Counted from the first letter of the stretch, positions 1-9,581 are shown. The stretch: 64,000 nucleotides of DNA from JAAELZ01 sp965223465 (GCA_965223465.1 OZ245025.1:2604001-2668000), one strand, 5' to 3'. Program-made: numbers and translations. Notes: generated from the sequence alone by a model not told the origin.

Positions 1-1
1 A

Positions 2-637
2 TTTAGTGGTGCTTTTACGGGAGAGGGCGTTGCAGGTGGAGCCATTGGTGCACTCATCATAGGTTTCCAGCGCGCGGTGTTTTCAAATGAAGCAGGGATT
101 GGTTCAGCTTCAATTGCACACTCTGCGGTACAAACTCCCGAGCCGGTTACCGAGGGCTTTGTTTCTTTACTTGAGCCGTTTATCGATACAATTATTATCT
201 GTACCATCACCGCGTTGGTGATCGGCACGGCTCAAGTAGCTGACCCCAACTTTGCAGGGGATGCTCAGGGTGTGGCGATGACATCGGCCGCATTTGAACG
301 AAATTTCTCCTGGTTCCCTTATGCGCTCGCATTTGCTGCGGTACTGTTTGCTTTCTCAACCATGATCTCATGGTCTTATTACGGCTTAAAAGGTTGGACT
401 TATTTATTTGGTGAGAGCGATTCGGGCCAAACCTTGTACAAAATCATTTTTTGTGTTTTTGTCGCGCTAGGCTGTGTGGTGCAATTGGGCCCCATACTGG
501 ATATTTCAGATGCACTGGTTTTCTTGATCTGTATTCCCAATATTCTTGGTTTGTACTTTCTTGCACCGATTGTGAAAAAAGAAGTGCAGTCTTACCTGGC
601 TCGAGTTGAAAGTGGAGAGATCAAGAAATACAAGTGA
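2..637 (+). CDS. Sodium:alanine symporter family protein (AGCS), C-terminal part
   Basis: The reading frame is open from the first bases of the window, so only the C-terminal ~211 residues are present and the start lies upstream. The visible part begins with a glycine-rich stretch and continues with an N-E-A-G-I-G-S-A segment that is typical of the AGCS (alanine or glycine:cation symporter) family, followed by several hydrophobic helices. Family members import alanine or glycine with Na+ across the inner membrane. The protein ends in a lysine-rich cytoplasmic tail. A GC-rich hairpin follows the stop, so it is probably the last gene of its unit. Substrate is inferred from family only. Confidence 0.9.
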   Translation, partial: FSGAFTGEGVAGGAIGALIIGFQRAVFSNEAGIGSASIAHSAVQTPEPVTEGFVSLLEPFIDTIIICTITALVIGTAQVADPNFAGDAQGVAMTSAAFERNFSWFPYALAFAAVLFAFSTMISWSYYGLKGWTYLFGESDSGQTLYKIIFCVFVALGCVVQLGPILDISDALVFLICIPNILGLYFLAPIVKKEVQSYLARVESGEIKKYK

Positions 638-645
638 TTTTAATT

Positions 646-670
646 ACCCCTGCCTTTATCGGGCGGGGGT
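646..670 (+). terminator. Hairpin after the AGCS gene
   Basis: ACCCCTGCC and GGGCGGGGGT pair across a 6-base loop just after the stop codon. No strong T-run follows, so termination efficiency is uncertain. Confidence 0.4.
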
Positions 671-733
671 ATGAATTAGGTGTTAAGTGTTTGAATAGAC
701 GATTATAGTTATGCGACCTATAAGAACAAAAAA

Positions 734-767
734 TACCAACTACGGTATATATTTGTGTAATACAAAT
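734..767. promoter_or_regulatory. Two dyads upstream of the polyamine-type ABC operon
   Basis: TACC-N6-GGTA (734-747) is followed by ATTTGT-N5-ACAAAT (751-767), about 165 bases before the binding-protein start. Their position in the 294-base gap suggests an operator. No regulator gene is adjacent, so the binding factor is unknown. Confidence 0.35.
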
Positions 768-931
768 GTAATATGCTAAAGTTACTTTTATATAAAAAGA
801 AGTCTTCGCAGCGCTTGTATATTGAAGGTTTTCGCAAGCAGACAAGTAAAGCGATTGATAACACTAAGCAAAACAGTTGCTACGAAGGCACCATTTGATT
901 TTCAACAAATCCTAAAGGAGGGTTTATCTAC

Positions 932-2113
932 ATGAGTAAGAAAAATACTATTTTACATTCACGCCGTAAGGTTTTAAAAGGGACGGGTGCAGCCACTGCT
1001 GCCGTCGTGGCGGCACCTTGGGTGATCAATTCCAAAGCATTATCATCTTCTGGTGAGTTGAATGTTTTAATGTGGTCAGATTATTTAACCGAAGGGTTTC
1101 TTAAGGCATTCGAAGCAAAATCTGGCATCAAAATAAACTATATTGGTATCGGTTCAAACGAAGAAATTATTAATAAAATGAAAGCGTCCAAGGGGCGCGG
1201 TATCGATATATGTAGCCCCACCAACATGCGTTCCCCTCAGTGGATTGACCTAAATTTATTGGCACCCTGGGATAAGGATAAGATCACCAACATAGGCAAT
1301 GTCAATCCGGCGATGCTTAAGGTAGGCGACGAAGAATGGAATTTTGGCGGAAAAGGCTCACATTGGCTGCCACATTTGTGGGGCACCGAAGGTGTAGCCT
1401 GGCGTACCGATCAATGGACGCCCCCACGTGATGGCGAAGTACCGAGTTACGGTGACATCTGGCAAGAAGATGTCAAAGGCAAGACCATGATGCGCGCGCA
1501 CTCAGGCATGCTGGGCGCGGGTTTGTATCTGGAGACGAACGGCAAATTAGATCCGGGTGCAATGAAATCGGCCTATAATGACGAAGCGACCATGCGTAAA
1601 GTGTGGGATGTTGTGGGTGAATTCTGCGTGGCCAACAAGGGCCAGCTAAAACTATTCTGGAACGACGCTGATTCTCAGAAAAACGGTTTGCTAAATGATG
1701 GCGTAATCGTTGGGCAGACTTGGGATGGCCCGCCGATTGCTTTGATGAAGAACAACGATCCAGTTCAGTATCGCGCACCCGTTGAAGGCGCATTAGCTTG
1801 GGTGGATGGTATGTCACTATCCGGTCAGGCAGAAAATCTGGACGCAGTATACGAGTTTGTTAACTATTGCTTTGAACCTGAAGCGGGCGGTCGGTCTATT
1901 GACGGGGGTAAAGACGATACCTGGGGTAACAAGGGACATGGCTATAACTCAGCAGTGCTGGGTGCCGATAAGTTTGCCAGTGATAATTATGGCGAAATTT
2001 TTGGTAGCGTTTATCCAGGAGATTCATTGTCGAATCTGTGGCCTTGGCCAAAAGAGCCGCAGTGGTACGCCGACATCCGTACGGAATACGAGAACAAGTT
2101 TAAAGCTGCTTAA
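932..2113 (+). CDS. Polyamine-type ABC transporter substrate-binding protein (PotD-like), Tat-exported
   Basis: This 393-residue periplasmic solute-binding protein starts with a twin-arginine-like signal (S-R-R-K-V-L-K-G near residue 11, then an alanine-rich core), so export is probably by Tat. The mature part has the spermidine/putrescine-binding (SBP_bac) layout, beginning with a strand before W-S-D-Y. A strong AAAGGAGGG lies about 10 bases before the ATG. A terminator follows directly, and the ATPase and two permease genes lie downstream, giving a full importer. The true ligand is not readable. The following MetE-like and dehydrogenase genes suggest a small amine or methylated compound, which is inference. 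Confidence 0.85.
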   Translation: MSKKNTILHSRRKVLKGTGAATAAVVAAPWVINSKALSSSGELNVLMWSDYLTEGFLKAFEAKSGIKINYIGIGSNEEIINKMKASKGRGIDICSPTNMRSPQWIDLNLLAPWDKDKITNIGNVNPAMLKVGDEEWNFGGKGSHWLPHLWGTEGVAWRTDQWTPPRDGEVPSYGDIWQEDVKGKTMMRAHSGMLGAGLYLETNGKLDPGAMKSAYNDEATMRKVWDVVGEFCVANKGQLKLFWNDADSQKNGLLNDGVIVGQTWDGPPIALMKNNDPVQYRAPVEGALAWVDGMSLSGQAENLDAVYEFVNYCFEPEAGGRSIDGGKDDTWGNKGHGYNSAVLGADKFASDNYGEIFGSVYPGDSLSNLWPWPKEPQWYADIRTEYENKFKAA

Positions 2114-2126
2114 GATCGTATGTTAC

Positions 2127-2161
2127 AAAAGCCCCTTAATAAATACTAAGGGGCTTTTTTT
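2127..2161 (+). terminator. Rho-independent terminator after the binding-protein gene
   Basis: AAAAGCCCCTTA pairs perfectly with TAAGGGGCTTTT across an 8-base loop and runs into a T-run. Sitting between the binding-protein gene and the ATPase gene, it probably attenuates the operon so that the periplasmic protein is made in excess. Confidence 0.9.
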
Positions 2162-2269
2162 AACCAAATTGTCAGGCATCTCGCTAAATACTGAATGTAA
2201 GCTTTAAGACCATCTATTTATCGAGATGCTTATTTATTTCTCAATGATTAGTTTTTAAGGGGCCCCTAA

Positions 2270-3379
2270 ATGAGTGCAGATGTTCGATTAGATGATGTAT
2301 GGATCACATTTGGTGATTATGTCGCAGCTAAAGAAGCGAATATCCATATACAGAAGGGGGAGTTCTTCAGTTTTCTTGGGCCATCGGGTTGCGGTAAGAC
2401 AACGCTTTTACGTGCAGTTTCAGGCTTTCTTGAACCTTCAAAAGGTGACGTCTACATCGGTGGAAAAAATATGAAGGGGATCGGGCCAAACAAACGGCCG
2501 ACTGCACTCATATTTCAAAACCTCGCCTTATTTCCGCTGATGCGTGTATGGGAGAACATTACCTTCTCGATGGAAATTGCCGGCGCAGGGACCGCAGAAC
2601 GCAAAAAGAAGGCGGACGAAATGCTCGAATTGATTGCCTTACCTGGTCAGGGCGATAAGTTCGTGAGTGAGTTATCCGGTGGCCAAAAGCAGCGTGTCGC
2701 CATCGCGCGTGCCTTATGCGCAGAACCAGACGTTTTATTACTTGACGAGCCGCTTTCGGCACTCGATCTTAAATTACGCCAACACATGCGTACTGAATTG
2801 CGCGCGATTCAGCAAAAAGTGGGAACCACCTTTATTTATATTACCCACGATCAGGGAGAAGCACTGACCATGTCAGATAATGTCGCGGTGATGAGTCAGG
2901 CAGTGATCGAGCAAATTGCTGACGGTAATACCGTATATGATTCACCCGAGTCCTCATTTGTGGCCTCTTTCGTCGGCGAAAACAACTTATTTGAAGGCAA
3001 GGTGACGGAGACCGCCGAGCAATATGCGGTGGTGGAAACACCATCTGGCATCCTGAGAGCGCGAAATGCCAAGCGTGACGGAGAGCATCAGCTTAGTGTA
3101 GGAGATGACGCTTTTGTATTCATTCGACCAGAATCGCTCAAATTTCAAAACGGCAAGGAATTTGATAATCAAGTCAGTTCGAAAATTCAGCACAGCGAGT
3201 TTGAAGGTAATTTTTGGCAGATATTTTGCGAAGTACAGGGCTCAGACCGAATCACCAAGATGTCGATGGTCAATGATGGCCGCGATATAAAATACAGTGA
3301 CGACGAACAGGTGCAACTTGGATTTTCCGCAGATAATGCGGTCGCGGTCCCGGCCGGGCAATTAGCGACGGAAACCTAG
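2270..3379 (+). CDS. Polyamine-type ABC transporter ATP-binding protein (PotA-like)
   Basis: This 369-residue cytoplasmic ATPase energises the importer. Walker A G-P-S-G-C-G-K-T is at residues 37-44, the ABC signature L-S-G-G-Q-K-Q-R lies near residue 138, and Walker B L-L-L-D-E-P-L-S-A-L-D follows. The last ~110 residues form a TOBE-type regulatory domain as in PotA/MalK-class proteins. The start is preceded by AAGGGGCCCC, which acts as Shine-Dalgarno and is also a palindrome. The permease gene follows after about 13 bases. Length and motif order are normal for the family. Confidence 0.92.
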   Translation: MSADVRLDDVWITFGDYVAAKEANIHIQKGEFFSFLGPSGCGKTTLLRAVSGFLEPSKGDVYIGGKNMKGIGPNKRPTALIFQNLALFPLMRVWENITFSMEIAGAGTAERKKKADEMLELIALPGQGDKFVSELSGGQKQRVAIARALCAEPDVLLLDEPLSALDLKLRQHMRTELRAIQQKVGTTFIYITHDQGEALTMSDNVAVMSQAVIEQIADGNTVYDSPESSFVASFVGENNLFEGKVTETAEQYAVVETPSGILRARNAKRDGEHQLSVGDDAFVFIRPESLKFQNGKEFDNQVSSKIQHSEFEGNFWQIFCEVQGSDRITKMSMVNDGRDIKYSDDEQVQLGFSADNAVAVPAGQLATET

Positions 3380-3392
3380 AAAGGGTTTGGGT

Positions 3393-4316
3393 ATGAAAAA
3401 ATACTGGGACAATTTTTTCCTGAAAAATGGGGTTGCGATTGGCTCTTACCTACTGGCAGCGGTGGTTGTGTGGTTGGGCATGTTTATTCTGTTACCGCAA
3501 ATATTCATGTTCGATTTTTCATTCCGATTTAACTTACCTCCGGCGGAGATAGGAGGTCCAAAAGACGTTTACACCACGTCCCACTATAAATACATGCTGT
3601 TTGGAAGTGAGCAGGCGGGTCAATCATATAATGTGGTTGATATGGGCGTTTTTGTGCGCACTATTTTGACTGCGATTTTTGTCACGTTGTTTGATTTTGC
3701 CATATGCTACCCCATAGCTTACTACCTGGCCCATGTTGCCAAAGGCAGCTGGGGTCGAATAATGGTGCTCGCCTTAATTGTGCCGTACTGGGTTAATGAG
3801 CTGTTAAGAGCGTTCGCTTTTAAAATCATGCTGGGAACAACGGGCATTATTAACGGTTTTCTACTCTGGTTGGGGGTGATTGATGCGCCGATCGATTTTA
3901 TTTTCGAGAATTATGCGCTCTACGCGGGTTTAGGCTACGCCTTTATTCTGCTGATGATCTTTCCGATTTATAACGCGGTGGAAAGCCTGGATACCAATCA
4001 GATTGAGGCAGCCCGAGATTTAGGTTCGCCGTGGTGGCGGATTCACAAACGCGTTGTCATGCCGCATGCCAAGGCAGGGATCGCGTCGGGCTGTACCATG
4101 GTGTTTATGTTGACCGCTGGCGCGCTGGCTGCTCCCCAGATTTTGGGTGGCCCAAATGCGTTGTGGTTTACCCAGATTATTTATCAGTGGTTCAATCAGG
4201 GTAATAACTGGAATCGTGGTTCGGCTTATGCAGTTTTCCTATTGTTATCGACCATTGTAATTGTATTGTTGGTCATGAAGCTGTTTAAAATTAAGCTGGG
4301 AGAAGTCGGTAGATGA
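3393..4316 (+). CDS. Polyamine-type ABC transporter permease 1 (PotB-like)
   Basis: This inner-membrane permease of ~307 residues has six hydrophobic segments and a BPD_transp_1 EAA-type loop (E-A-A-R-D-L-G-S near residue 208) that docks the ATPase. I chose the ATG at 3393 over an in-frame TTG at 3387 because AAAGGG lies 7 bases upstream. The stop overlaps the start of the second permease (ATGA), indicating translational coupling. It forms a heterodimeric channel with the next gene product. Confidence 0.9.
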   Translation: MKKYWDNFFLKNGVAIGSYLLAAVVVWLGMFILLPQIFMFDFSFRFNLPPAEIGGPKDVYTTSHYKYMLFGSEQAGQSYNVVDMGVFVRTILTAIFVTLFDFAICYPIAYYLAHVAKGSWGRIMVLALIVPYWVNELLRAFAFKIMLGTTGIINGFLLWLGVIDAPIDFIFENYALYAGLGYAFILLMIFPIYNAVESLDTNQIEAARDLGSPWWRIHKRVVMPHAKAGIASGCTMVFMLTAGALAAPQILGGPNALWFTQIIYQWFNQGNNWNRGSAYAVFLLLSTIVIVLLVMKLFKIKLGEVGR

Positions 4317-5590
4317 CCTCTGACCGCTTAGGTAAGATTTTCATGGTGGGTTTTGTCCTGCTATTTTTCCTGTATTTATTCGGCCCCCTCATTGTAATGG
4401 GCCTGTCCGCATTTAACACCTCAGAATTCCCGCGCATATCGCCTTGGGAGTGCTTTACCGTAGAGTGGTTTGATGTGTTGCGTCAGGACAAGGATTTAAT
4501 GACTGGTTTGAAGAATAGTGTGATTGTCGCGATTGGTGTCGTGTTATTGGCGGTGCCCTTAGGGCTTGCGGGCGCGCTGATGTTGAGTCAAGTCAGTTCA
4601 AGATATCGTCCCTGGTACTATACCATCGTGATCTCTCCCATTTTAATTCCAGGCGTGGTGTTGGGTATTTCAACACTGGTTTTCTGGGACAGGATGGGGC
4701 AAATGTTTGGCGCTAGTTACGATTCATTTTTCTACAATGGTATATTTCTAACCATTATTGGCCAGTCTACTTTTGTTTCGGCTTATGCCATGTTGGTATT
4801 CTTATCGCGTCTCGAGCGATTTGATTCTGCGCAGGAAGAGGCGGCATTGGATTTGGGTGCCACCCATACCCAGACCTTTAGAAAAATACTATTACCTTTC
4901 TTAAAACCGGCAATTGCATCTGCCTGCGTGTTGGGGTTTCTTGCATCGTTTGAAAACTACAACACAACTATTTTCACCATTGTCTCGAAATCGACTTTAA
5001 CCACCGTTTTGGCGAGTAAGGTTCGCTACGGTATTAACCCGTCCATCAGCGCGCTGGCGGTAATCATTATTGCAATCACCTTGGCGGGTGCGGTTTACTA
5101 TGAAATCCTTAAGCGCCGCGAAGAAAAATATAAACGCGAGGTAGATAGGCTCGCTAAGATGGAATCAATGTCACGCGCACAAAAAGCGAGCTTGTGGACC
5201 AATCCAGCAATATACATTACTACCCTAATTATTATCGCGGGATTGGGAACGGTTTATTTTGCCGGCACCATGGGGGTTGATGAGTGTAAAGCTGCGGTGA
5301 AAGAGCAAAAGCGTCTCGAAACCCAGCGTAAGATAGACGAGTTCAAGAAAAAACGCATGTTTAAGAGTGCGATACCAGGTAGTGATACAAATTCACCGGG
5401 TACCGAGGCTAAATCAAAACCCGCCCCTGCGGCCAAGGGTACAGAAAACTATAACAGCATGTTTGCACCTAGTAATCTAGGCAACCAAAAAGACGCGCAA
5501 CCTGATAGCGAAGCGCCAGCGGATGATTCGAGTAGTAACAACGGTCTGTTTTCCCCGCAAAACCTGGGAAGACCATCTGGCTCACAGTAA
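4313..5590 (+). CDS. Polyamine-type ABC transporter permease 2 (PotC-like) with a long C-terminal extension
   Basis: Residues 1 to about 270 are a normal PotC-type permease with six membrane segments and an E-A-A-L-D-L-G-A coupling loop. Usual family length is about 260-290 residues, but this protein has 425. The extra ~150 residues contain a charged linker, one more hydrophobic segment (about residues 295-318), a basic stretch, and a Pro/Ser/Asn-rich low-complexity tail. Two short related repeats, M-F-A-P-S-N-L-G and L-F-S-P-Q-N-L-G, occur in the tail. The start overlaps the previous stop by 4 bases. The function of the tail is unknown. Confidence 0.88.
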   Translation: MTSDRLGKIFMVGFVLLFFLYLFGPLIVMGLSAFNTSEFPRISPWECFTVEWFDVLRQDKDLMTGLKNSVIVAIGVVLLAVPLGLAGALMLSQVSSRYRPWYYTIVISPILIPGVVLGISTLVFWDRMGQMFGASYDSFFYNGIFLTIIGQSTFVSAYAMLVFLSRLERFDSAQEEAALDLGATHTQTFRKILLPFLKPAIASACVLGFLASFENYNTTIFTIVSKSTLTTVLASKVRYGINPSISALAVIIIAITLAGAVYYEILKRREEKYKREVDRLAKMESMSRAQKASLWTNPAIYITTLIIIAGLGTVYFAGTMGVDECKAAVKEQKRLETQRKIDEFKKKRMFKSAIPGSDTNSPGTEAKSKPAPAAKGTENYNSMFAPSNLGNQKDAQPDSEAPADDSSSNNGLFSPQNLGRPSGSQ

Positions 5591-5656
5591 TTGTGAATAG
5601 CCGGTAGGTTCGAGTATCGCTTTATTATGCTCTTGTATCGCATGAATGGGTGAGTC

Positions 5657-6721
5657 ATGACAATTCGAACCACTTGTATTGGCGCTTACCCCAAGCCTGA
5701 TTACCTGGCCTTACCGGATTGGTTTAATAGCCCTGAAGGGGTTGATACCGAAAATCCGACTGAGCAATGGCAAGCCGCGTTTGACGCATTGGGAGATAAC
5801 GCAGAACAAGTTTTGGATCGTGCTGTTAAAGATGTGGTTGAGCGACAGTTGTCAGCAGGAATAGATATACCGACAGATGGAGAAGTCCCGCGCGAGAATT
5901 ATATTCATTACCAGTGCCGGCATATAGAGGGCATTGATTTCTCCCAACTGACGAAAAAAGTACTGCGCGATGGCGCTTATCAGGCTAACTTGCCGACCAT
6001 TGTTAGCCCGGTTAAAGCACGTGCGCCATTTTTAGTAAAAGACTGGCAACGTGCGCAACGCCATGCCAACAAGCTTGGTGGTAACTCAGTGAAAATCACT
6101 TTGCCTGGCCCCATGACTATCGGTGATACAACCGCTGATGAATTTTATGACGATCCTGCTGAGCGGGGAGTACAGTTGGCCGCTGCATTGAATAGTGAGG
6201 TGTTAGCCTTGGCCAAGGCGGGTTGCCAGCATATTCAGATAGACGAGCCGGTGTTCGCGCGTTATCCAGAAGAGGCATTATCCTTTGGTTTTGAAAATTT
6301 GGAGCGTGCCTTTTATGCTTGTCCAGCGCAGGTGACGCGTACGGTTCATATGTGTTGCGGCTATCCCGGTTCGCTGGATGATGAAGACTACCCCAAGGCG
6401 GACCATGATGTGTATTTCAGATTGGCTGATGCGATTGAGCAGTCCAGTATTAATGCGGTGTCGCTGGAGGACGCGCATCGTTATAATGATTTGTCTTTGT
6501 TAGAGCGCTTTACCAATACGACGGTTATTTTTGGTGCGGTCGCGATTGCTAAATCCAAATTAGAATCGGTAGACGAAATTCGCGCACGCTTGATCGCAGC
6601 CTTAGAGCATATTGATGTTGATCGGCTGGTGGCAGCGCCAGATTGCGGCTTGGGCCTGCTAGGTTGGGAGTTGGCGCACAAAAAGCTGGTAAATTTATGC
6701 CAGGCAGCGCGTTCAATTTAG
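5657..6721 (+). CDS. MetE-like cobalamin-independent methionine synthase family protein, C-terminal-domain type
   Basis: This 354-residue protein matches the catalytic (C-terminal) barrel of MetE rather than the ~750-residue enzyme. Zinc and substrate features are visible: H-M-C-C-G near residue 232, V-S-L-E-D about 40 residues later, and A-P-D-C-G-L near residue 328. These fit the His/Cys/Glu/Cys zinc site used to activate a thiol for methyl transfer. Stand-alone proteins of this kind often take methyl groups from donors other than methyl-tetrahydrofolate. The gene follows the permease by about 66 bases on the same strand, linking it to the imported compound. The methyl donor is unknown. Confidence 0.8.
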   Translation: MTIRTTCIGAYPKPDYLALPDWFNSPEGVDTENPTEQWQAAFDALGDNAEQVLDRAVKDVVERQLSAGIDIPTDGEVPRENYIHYQCRHIEGIDFSQLTKKVLRDGAYQANLPTIVSPVKARAPFLVKDWQRAQRHANKLGGNSVKITLPGPMTIGDTTADEFYDDPAERGVQLAAALNSEVLALAKAGCQHIQIDEPVFARYPEEALSFGFENLERAFYACPAQVTRTVHMCCGYPGSLDDEDYPKADHDVYFRLADAIEQSSINAVSLEDAHRYNDLSLLERFTNTTVIFGAVAIAKSKLESVDEIRARLIAALEHIDVDRLVAAPDCGLGLLGWELAHKKLVNLCQAARSI

Positions 6722-6899
6722 AGCACTTTTGGTAGTATCTGAAACCGCGCGTGCATCAATACAAAGTAGATAGATCAGAGGCTGGTATGTTGGTTAGTGG
6801 TGACGTGGTACTATGCCTGGTCATAAGGTATGGCTATTCTACGGCGCGTGTGGTTGTGGCTCAACCAAAGTTTAATCATATAATTAAAAGGTGAGTTTT

Positions 6900-8408
6900 A
6901 TGTCAAATGAAATCGTAAAACATTACATTAATGGCGCCTATGTTGAAGGTAAAAGTGATCGATTGGGTGATATCTATGATCCTGCTCAGGGCGTTGTTAC
7001 CCGGCAAGTAGCATTGGCGAGTAAACAGGAAGTAGAAGGCGTGATAGCTGCTGCACAAGCTGCTTTCCCTGCTTGGGCCGCTACTCCGCCAGGACGACGC
7101 GCACAGGTTATGTTTAAATTTCGCGAATTGATTCGAGAAAACATGCAGGAACTCGCCGTTTTGTTGTCGGCAGAGCATGGCAAAACAGTCGAAGATGCGA
7201 CCGGTTCAGTGACCCGTGGCCTGGAAGTCGTCGAGTTTGCTTGCGGTATCCCACAATTACTAAAAGGCGAGTATTCTGCCGGGATCGCCACCGGAGTTGA
7301 TTCCTGGAATATGCGTCAACCATTGGGTGTGTGTGCAGGGATCACACCGTTTAATTTTCCAGCAATGGTGCCGCTCTGGATGTATCCCATTGCAATTGCT
7401 TGCGGGAATACTTTTGTTCTTAAACCTTCGGAAAAAGATCCTTCAGTTGCTTTACGTTTGGCCGAGTTGATGAGCGAAGCGGGTTTGCCCGATGGCGTAT
7501 TAAATGTGATCAATGGCGATAAAGAAGCGGTCGATACTTTATTAACAGATGAGCGTGTTCAAGGCATTAGTTTTGTAGGTTCAACCCTGATCGGTGAATA
7601 TATTTACACCACTGCGACAGCAACAGGCAAGCGCGTGCAAGCCTTGTGTGGGGCAAAAAATCATATGCTGGTGATGCCGGATGCAGATATTGATCAGGTT
7701 ATCGATGCCATTATCGGCGCCGCTTACGGATCGGCCGGCGAACGTTGCATGGCGGTATCTGTGGTCGTGACCATTGACGACGCGACCGCCGACGCCATCT
7801 TGGAAAAACTGGTGCCACGAGTCAAATCGCTGAAGGTAGGACCTTACACGGATAGTGCAGCCGAAATGGGGCCATTAATCAGCCCTGAGGCGCAATCGCG
7901 GGTAAAAGGTTACATCGACAAAGGGGTCGAAGAAGGGGCGGAGCTGGTTTATGATGGTCGTGATCAAAAAGTCGCAGGTTGTGAATCAGGTTGTTTTGTT
8001 GGGGCGACTATTTTTGACAAAGTAACCAAAGATATGAGTATTTACACCGATGAGATTTTTGGTCCTGTATTGAGCATTGTCAGGGTTGGCGATTATCAAG
8101 CAGCGCTAGATCTGATCAACGATCATGAATACGGCAATGGTACTGCCATATTTACGCGTGATGGGGATGCCGCGCGCGCATTTACCGATAAAGTACAAAT
8201 TGGAATGGTGGGTGTGAACGTACCGATTCCGGTGCCAATGGCTTTCCACAGTTTCGGTGGCTGGAAGCGATCTTTGTTTGGGGATCACTCGATACATGGC
8301 CCCGAAGGGGTGCGTTTTTATACGCGTCTTAAAACCGTGACCTCGCGCTGGCCTTCGGGTATTCGCAAAGGCGCGGTGTTTAACTTCAAGGCGGGCGGGG
8401 AACATTAG
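6900..8408 (+). CDS. mmsA: CoA-acylating methylmalonate-semialdehyde dehydrogenase (MmsA/IolA family)
   Basis: This ~502-residue aldehyde dehydrogenase of the CoA-acylating branch converts malonate or methylmalonate semialdehyde to acetyl-CoA or propionyl-CoA with NAD+. The catalytic cysteine lies in A-G-E-R-C-M-A, and T-P-F-N-F-P-A-M-V-P is the family cofactor region. The ATG at 6900 is chosen because AAAAGGTGAG lies just upstream; an in-frame GTG at 6891 falls inside that ribosome site. It is followed 35 bases later by a phosphotransacetylase gene, so both may feed acetyl-CoA. The semialdehyde could come from beta-alanine, valine or inositol breakdown. Confidence 0.88.
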   Translation: MSNEIVKHYINGAYVEGKSDRLGDIYDPAQGVVTRQVALASKQEVEGVIAAAQAAFPAWAATPPGRRAQVMFKFRELIRENMQELAVLLSAEHGKTVEDATGSVTRGLEVVEFACGIPQLLKGEYSAGIATGVDSWNMRQPLGVCAGITPFNFPAMVPLWMYPIAIACGNTFVLKPSEKDPSVALRLAELMSEAGLPDGVLNVINGDKEAVDTLLTDERVQGISFVGSTLIGEYIYTTATATGKRVQALCGAKNHMLVMPDADIDQVIDAIIGAAYGSAGERCMAVSVVVTIDDATADAILEKLVPRVKSLKVGPYTDSAAEMGPLISPEAQSRVKGYIDKGVEEGAELVYDGRDQKVAGCESGCFVGATIFDKVTKDMSIYTDEIFGPVLSIVRVGDYQAALDLINDHEYGNGTAIFTRDGDAARAFTDKVQIGMVGVNVPIPVPMAFHSFGGWKRSLFGDHSIHGPEGVRFYTRLKTVTSRWPSGIRKGAVFNFKAGGEH

Positions 8409-8443
8409 TGTACCTCTATATCAGTGTCTGCCTATGGTGATTA

Positions 8444-9436
8444 ATGTCCATTATTGAACAAATACATCTTGATGCTGCGGCAAAGGGTGCCCGCGTTATT
8501 TTGCCCGAGAGCACAGACGAACGTATATTGCAAGCAGCCGCAGAGGTGCGACGGCGGGGTATCGCCAATCCGGTTTTAGTCGGCCGCCAAGCCGAGCTAA
8601 ATGAGATTGCCAGGCAGCTTGACCTGGATATTATGGGTATAAAGTGTATTGACCCACAGGCATGTGCGAGCGACGAAAAACTGCACCAGCACCTTCGTTC
8701 GCGCAAATGGTATACAGAATTATCGGATGCTGAACTGAGCGAGTTTTTGCAAAGCCCGTTGGCATTGGCATGTGCTCAGCTTGCAGTCGGTCAAGTCGAT
8801 GCCTGCGTGGCGGGTGCCGCGTTGCCGACATCTGCAGTGATCAGCCACGGGCTCAGAATCGTAGGTACCCGCGAAAACAGCCCTTTGTTGTCATGTTTTT
8901 TGTTGATGGTGTTTGTCGCACCACCCGCTGAAGGGCTTGATTATGCTTTGTTCGCCGACTGTGCGATCAATATCAACCCCGATAGCGAGCAGCTGGCGCA
9001 GATTGCGCTCTCAACCGCGCAAAGTGCTGAAAGTTTATTCAAGCTTGATCCGCAGGTTGCCTTGTTATCATTTTCAACCGCAGGGAGCGCCAACCATGAA
9101 GATGCAGATAAGGTCGCTTGCGCCGCCCAATACCTGCATGAACATCATGCTTCGCTTAAAGTTATCGGTGAGGCACAATTTGATAGCGCGCTGCTACCTT
9201 CAATCAGGCAAGCGAAAATGCCCAATGCTGAGTTCAATCAGCCCGCGAACGTATATGTCTTCCCCAATTTAGATGCAGGCAATATTGGTTATAAAATAGC
9301 TGAAAGAATCGGGAATGCTAAAGTGATAGGCCCGATCTTACAAGGCATGCATAAGCCTTTGAACGATTTATCTCGTGGCGCTGATGTAGAGGCAATTGTC
9401 AATACTATAGCGATGACTTGCCTGCAAGTAGACTAG
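8444..9436 (+). CDS. pta: Phosphate acetyltransferase
   Basis: This 330-residue PTA_PTB-domain protein interconverts acetyl phosphate and acetyl-CoA. The N-terminal R-V-I-L-P-E-S and the C-terminal N-I-G-Y-K-I-A-E-R and G-P-I-L-Q-G segments are family hallmarks. Length fits the short single-domain form found beside sulfoacetaldehyde acetyltransferase (Xsc) in taurine degraders. Here it follows mmsA, and no xsc gene is present in the window. The taurine aminotransferase genes lie 18 kb further on, so a role in taurine carbon flow is plausible but inferred. Confidence 0.88.
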   Translation: MSIIEQIHLDAAAKGARVILPESTDERILQAAAEVRRRGIANPVLVGRQAELNEIARQLDLDIMGIKCIDPQACASDEKLHQHLRSRKWYTELSDAELSEFLQSPLALACAQLAVGQVDACVAGAALPTSAVISHGLRIVGTRENSPLLSCFLLMVFVAPPAEGLDYALFADCAININPDSEQLAQIALSTAQSAESLFKLDPQVALLSFSTAGSANHEDADKVACAAQYLHEHHASLKVIGEAQFDSALLPSIRQAKMPNAEFNQPANVYVFPNLDAGNIGYKIAERIGNAKVIGPILQGMHKPLNDLSRGADVEAIVNTIAMTCLQVD

Positions 9437-9581
9437 ATCAGTTACTCGCCCAGTAAGTTGTTGGTATGGAGTACATACGCAGCAGCTAGCCGATCAGTAC
9501 AACAATCAGATTAGTGATGTTGCTCGATTGACATGTGTGGGACGACGAACACAACCCTGATCGTTGGTGAGTAATAAAAGT

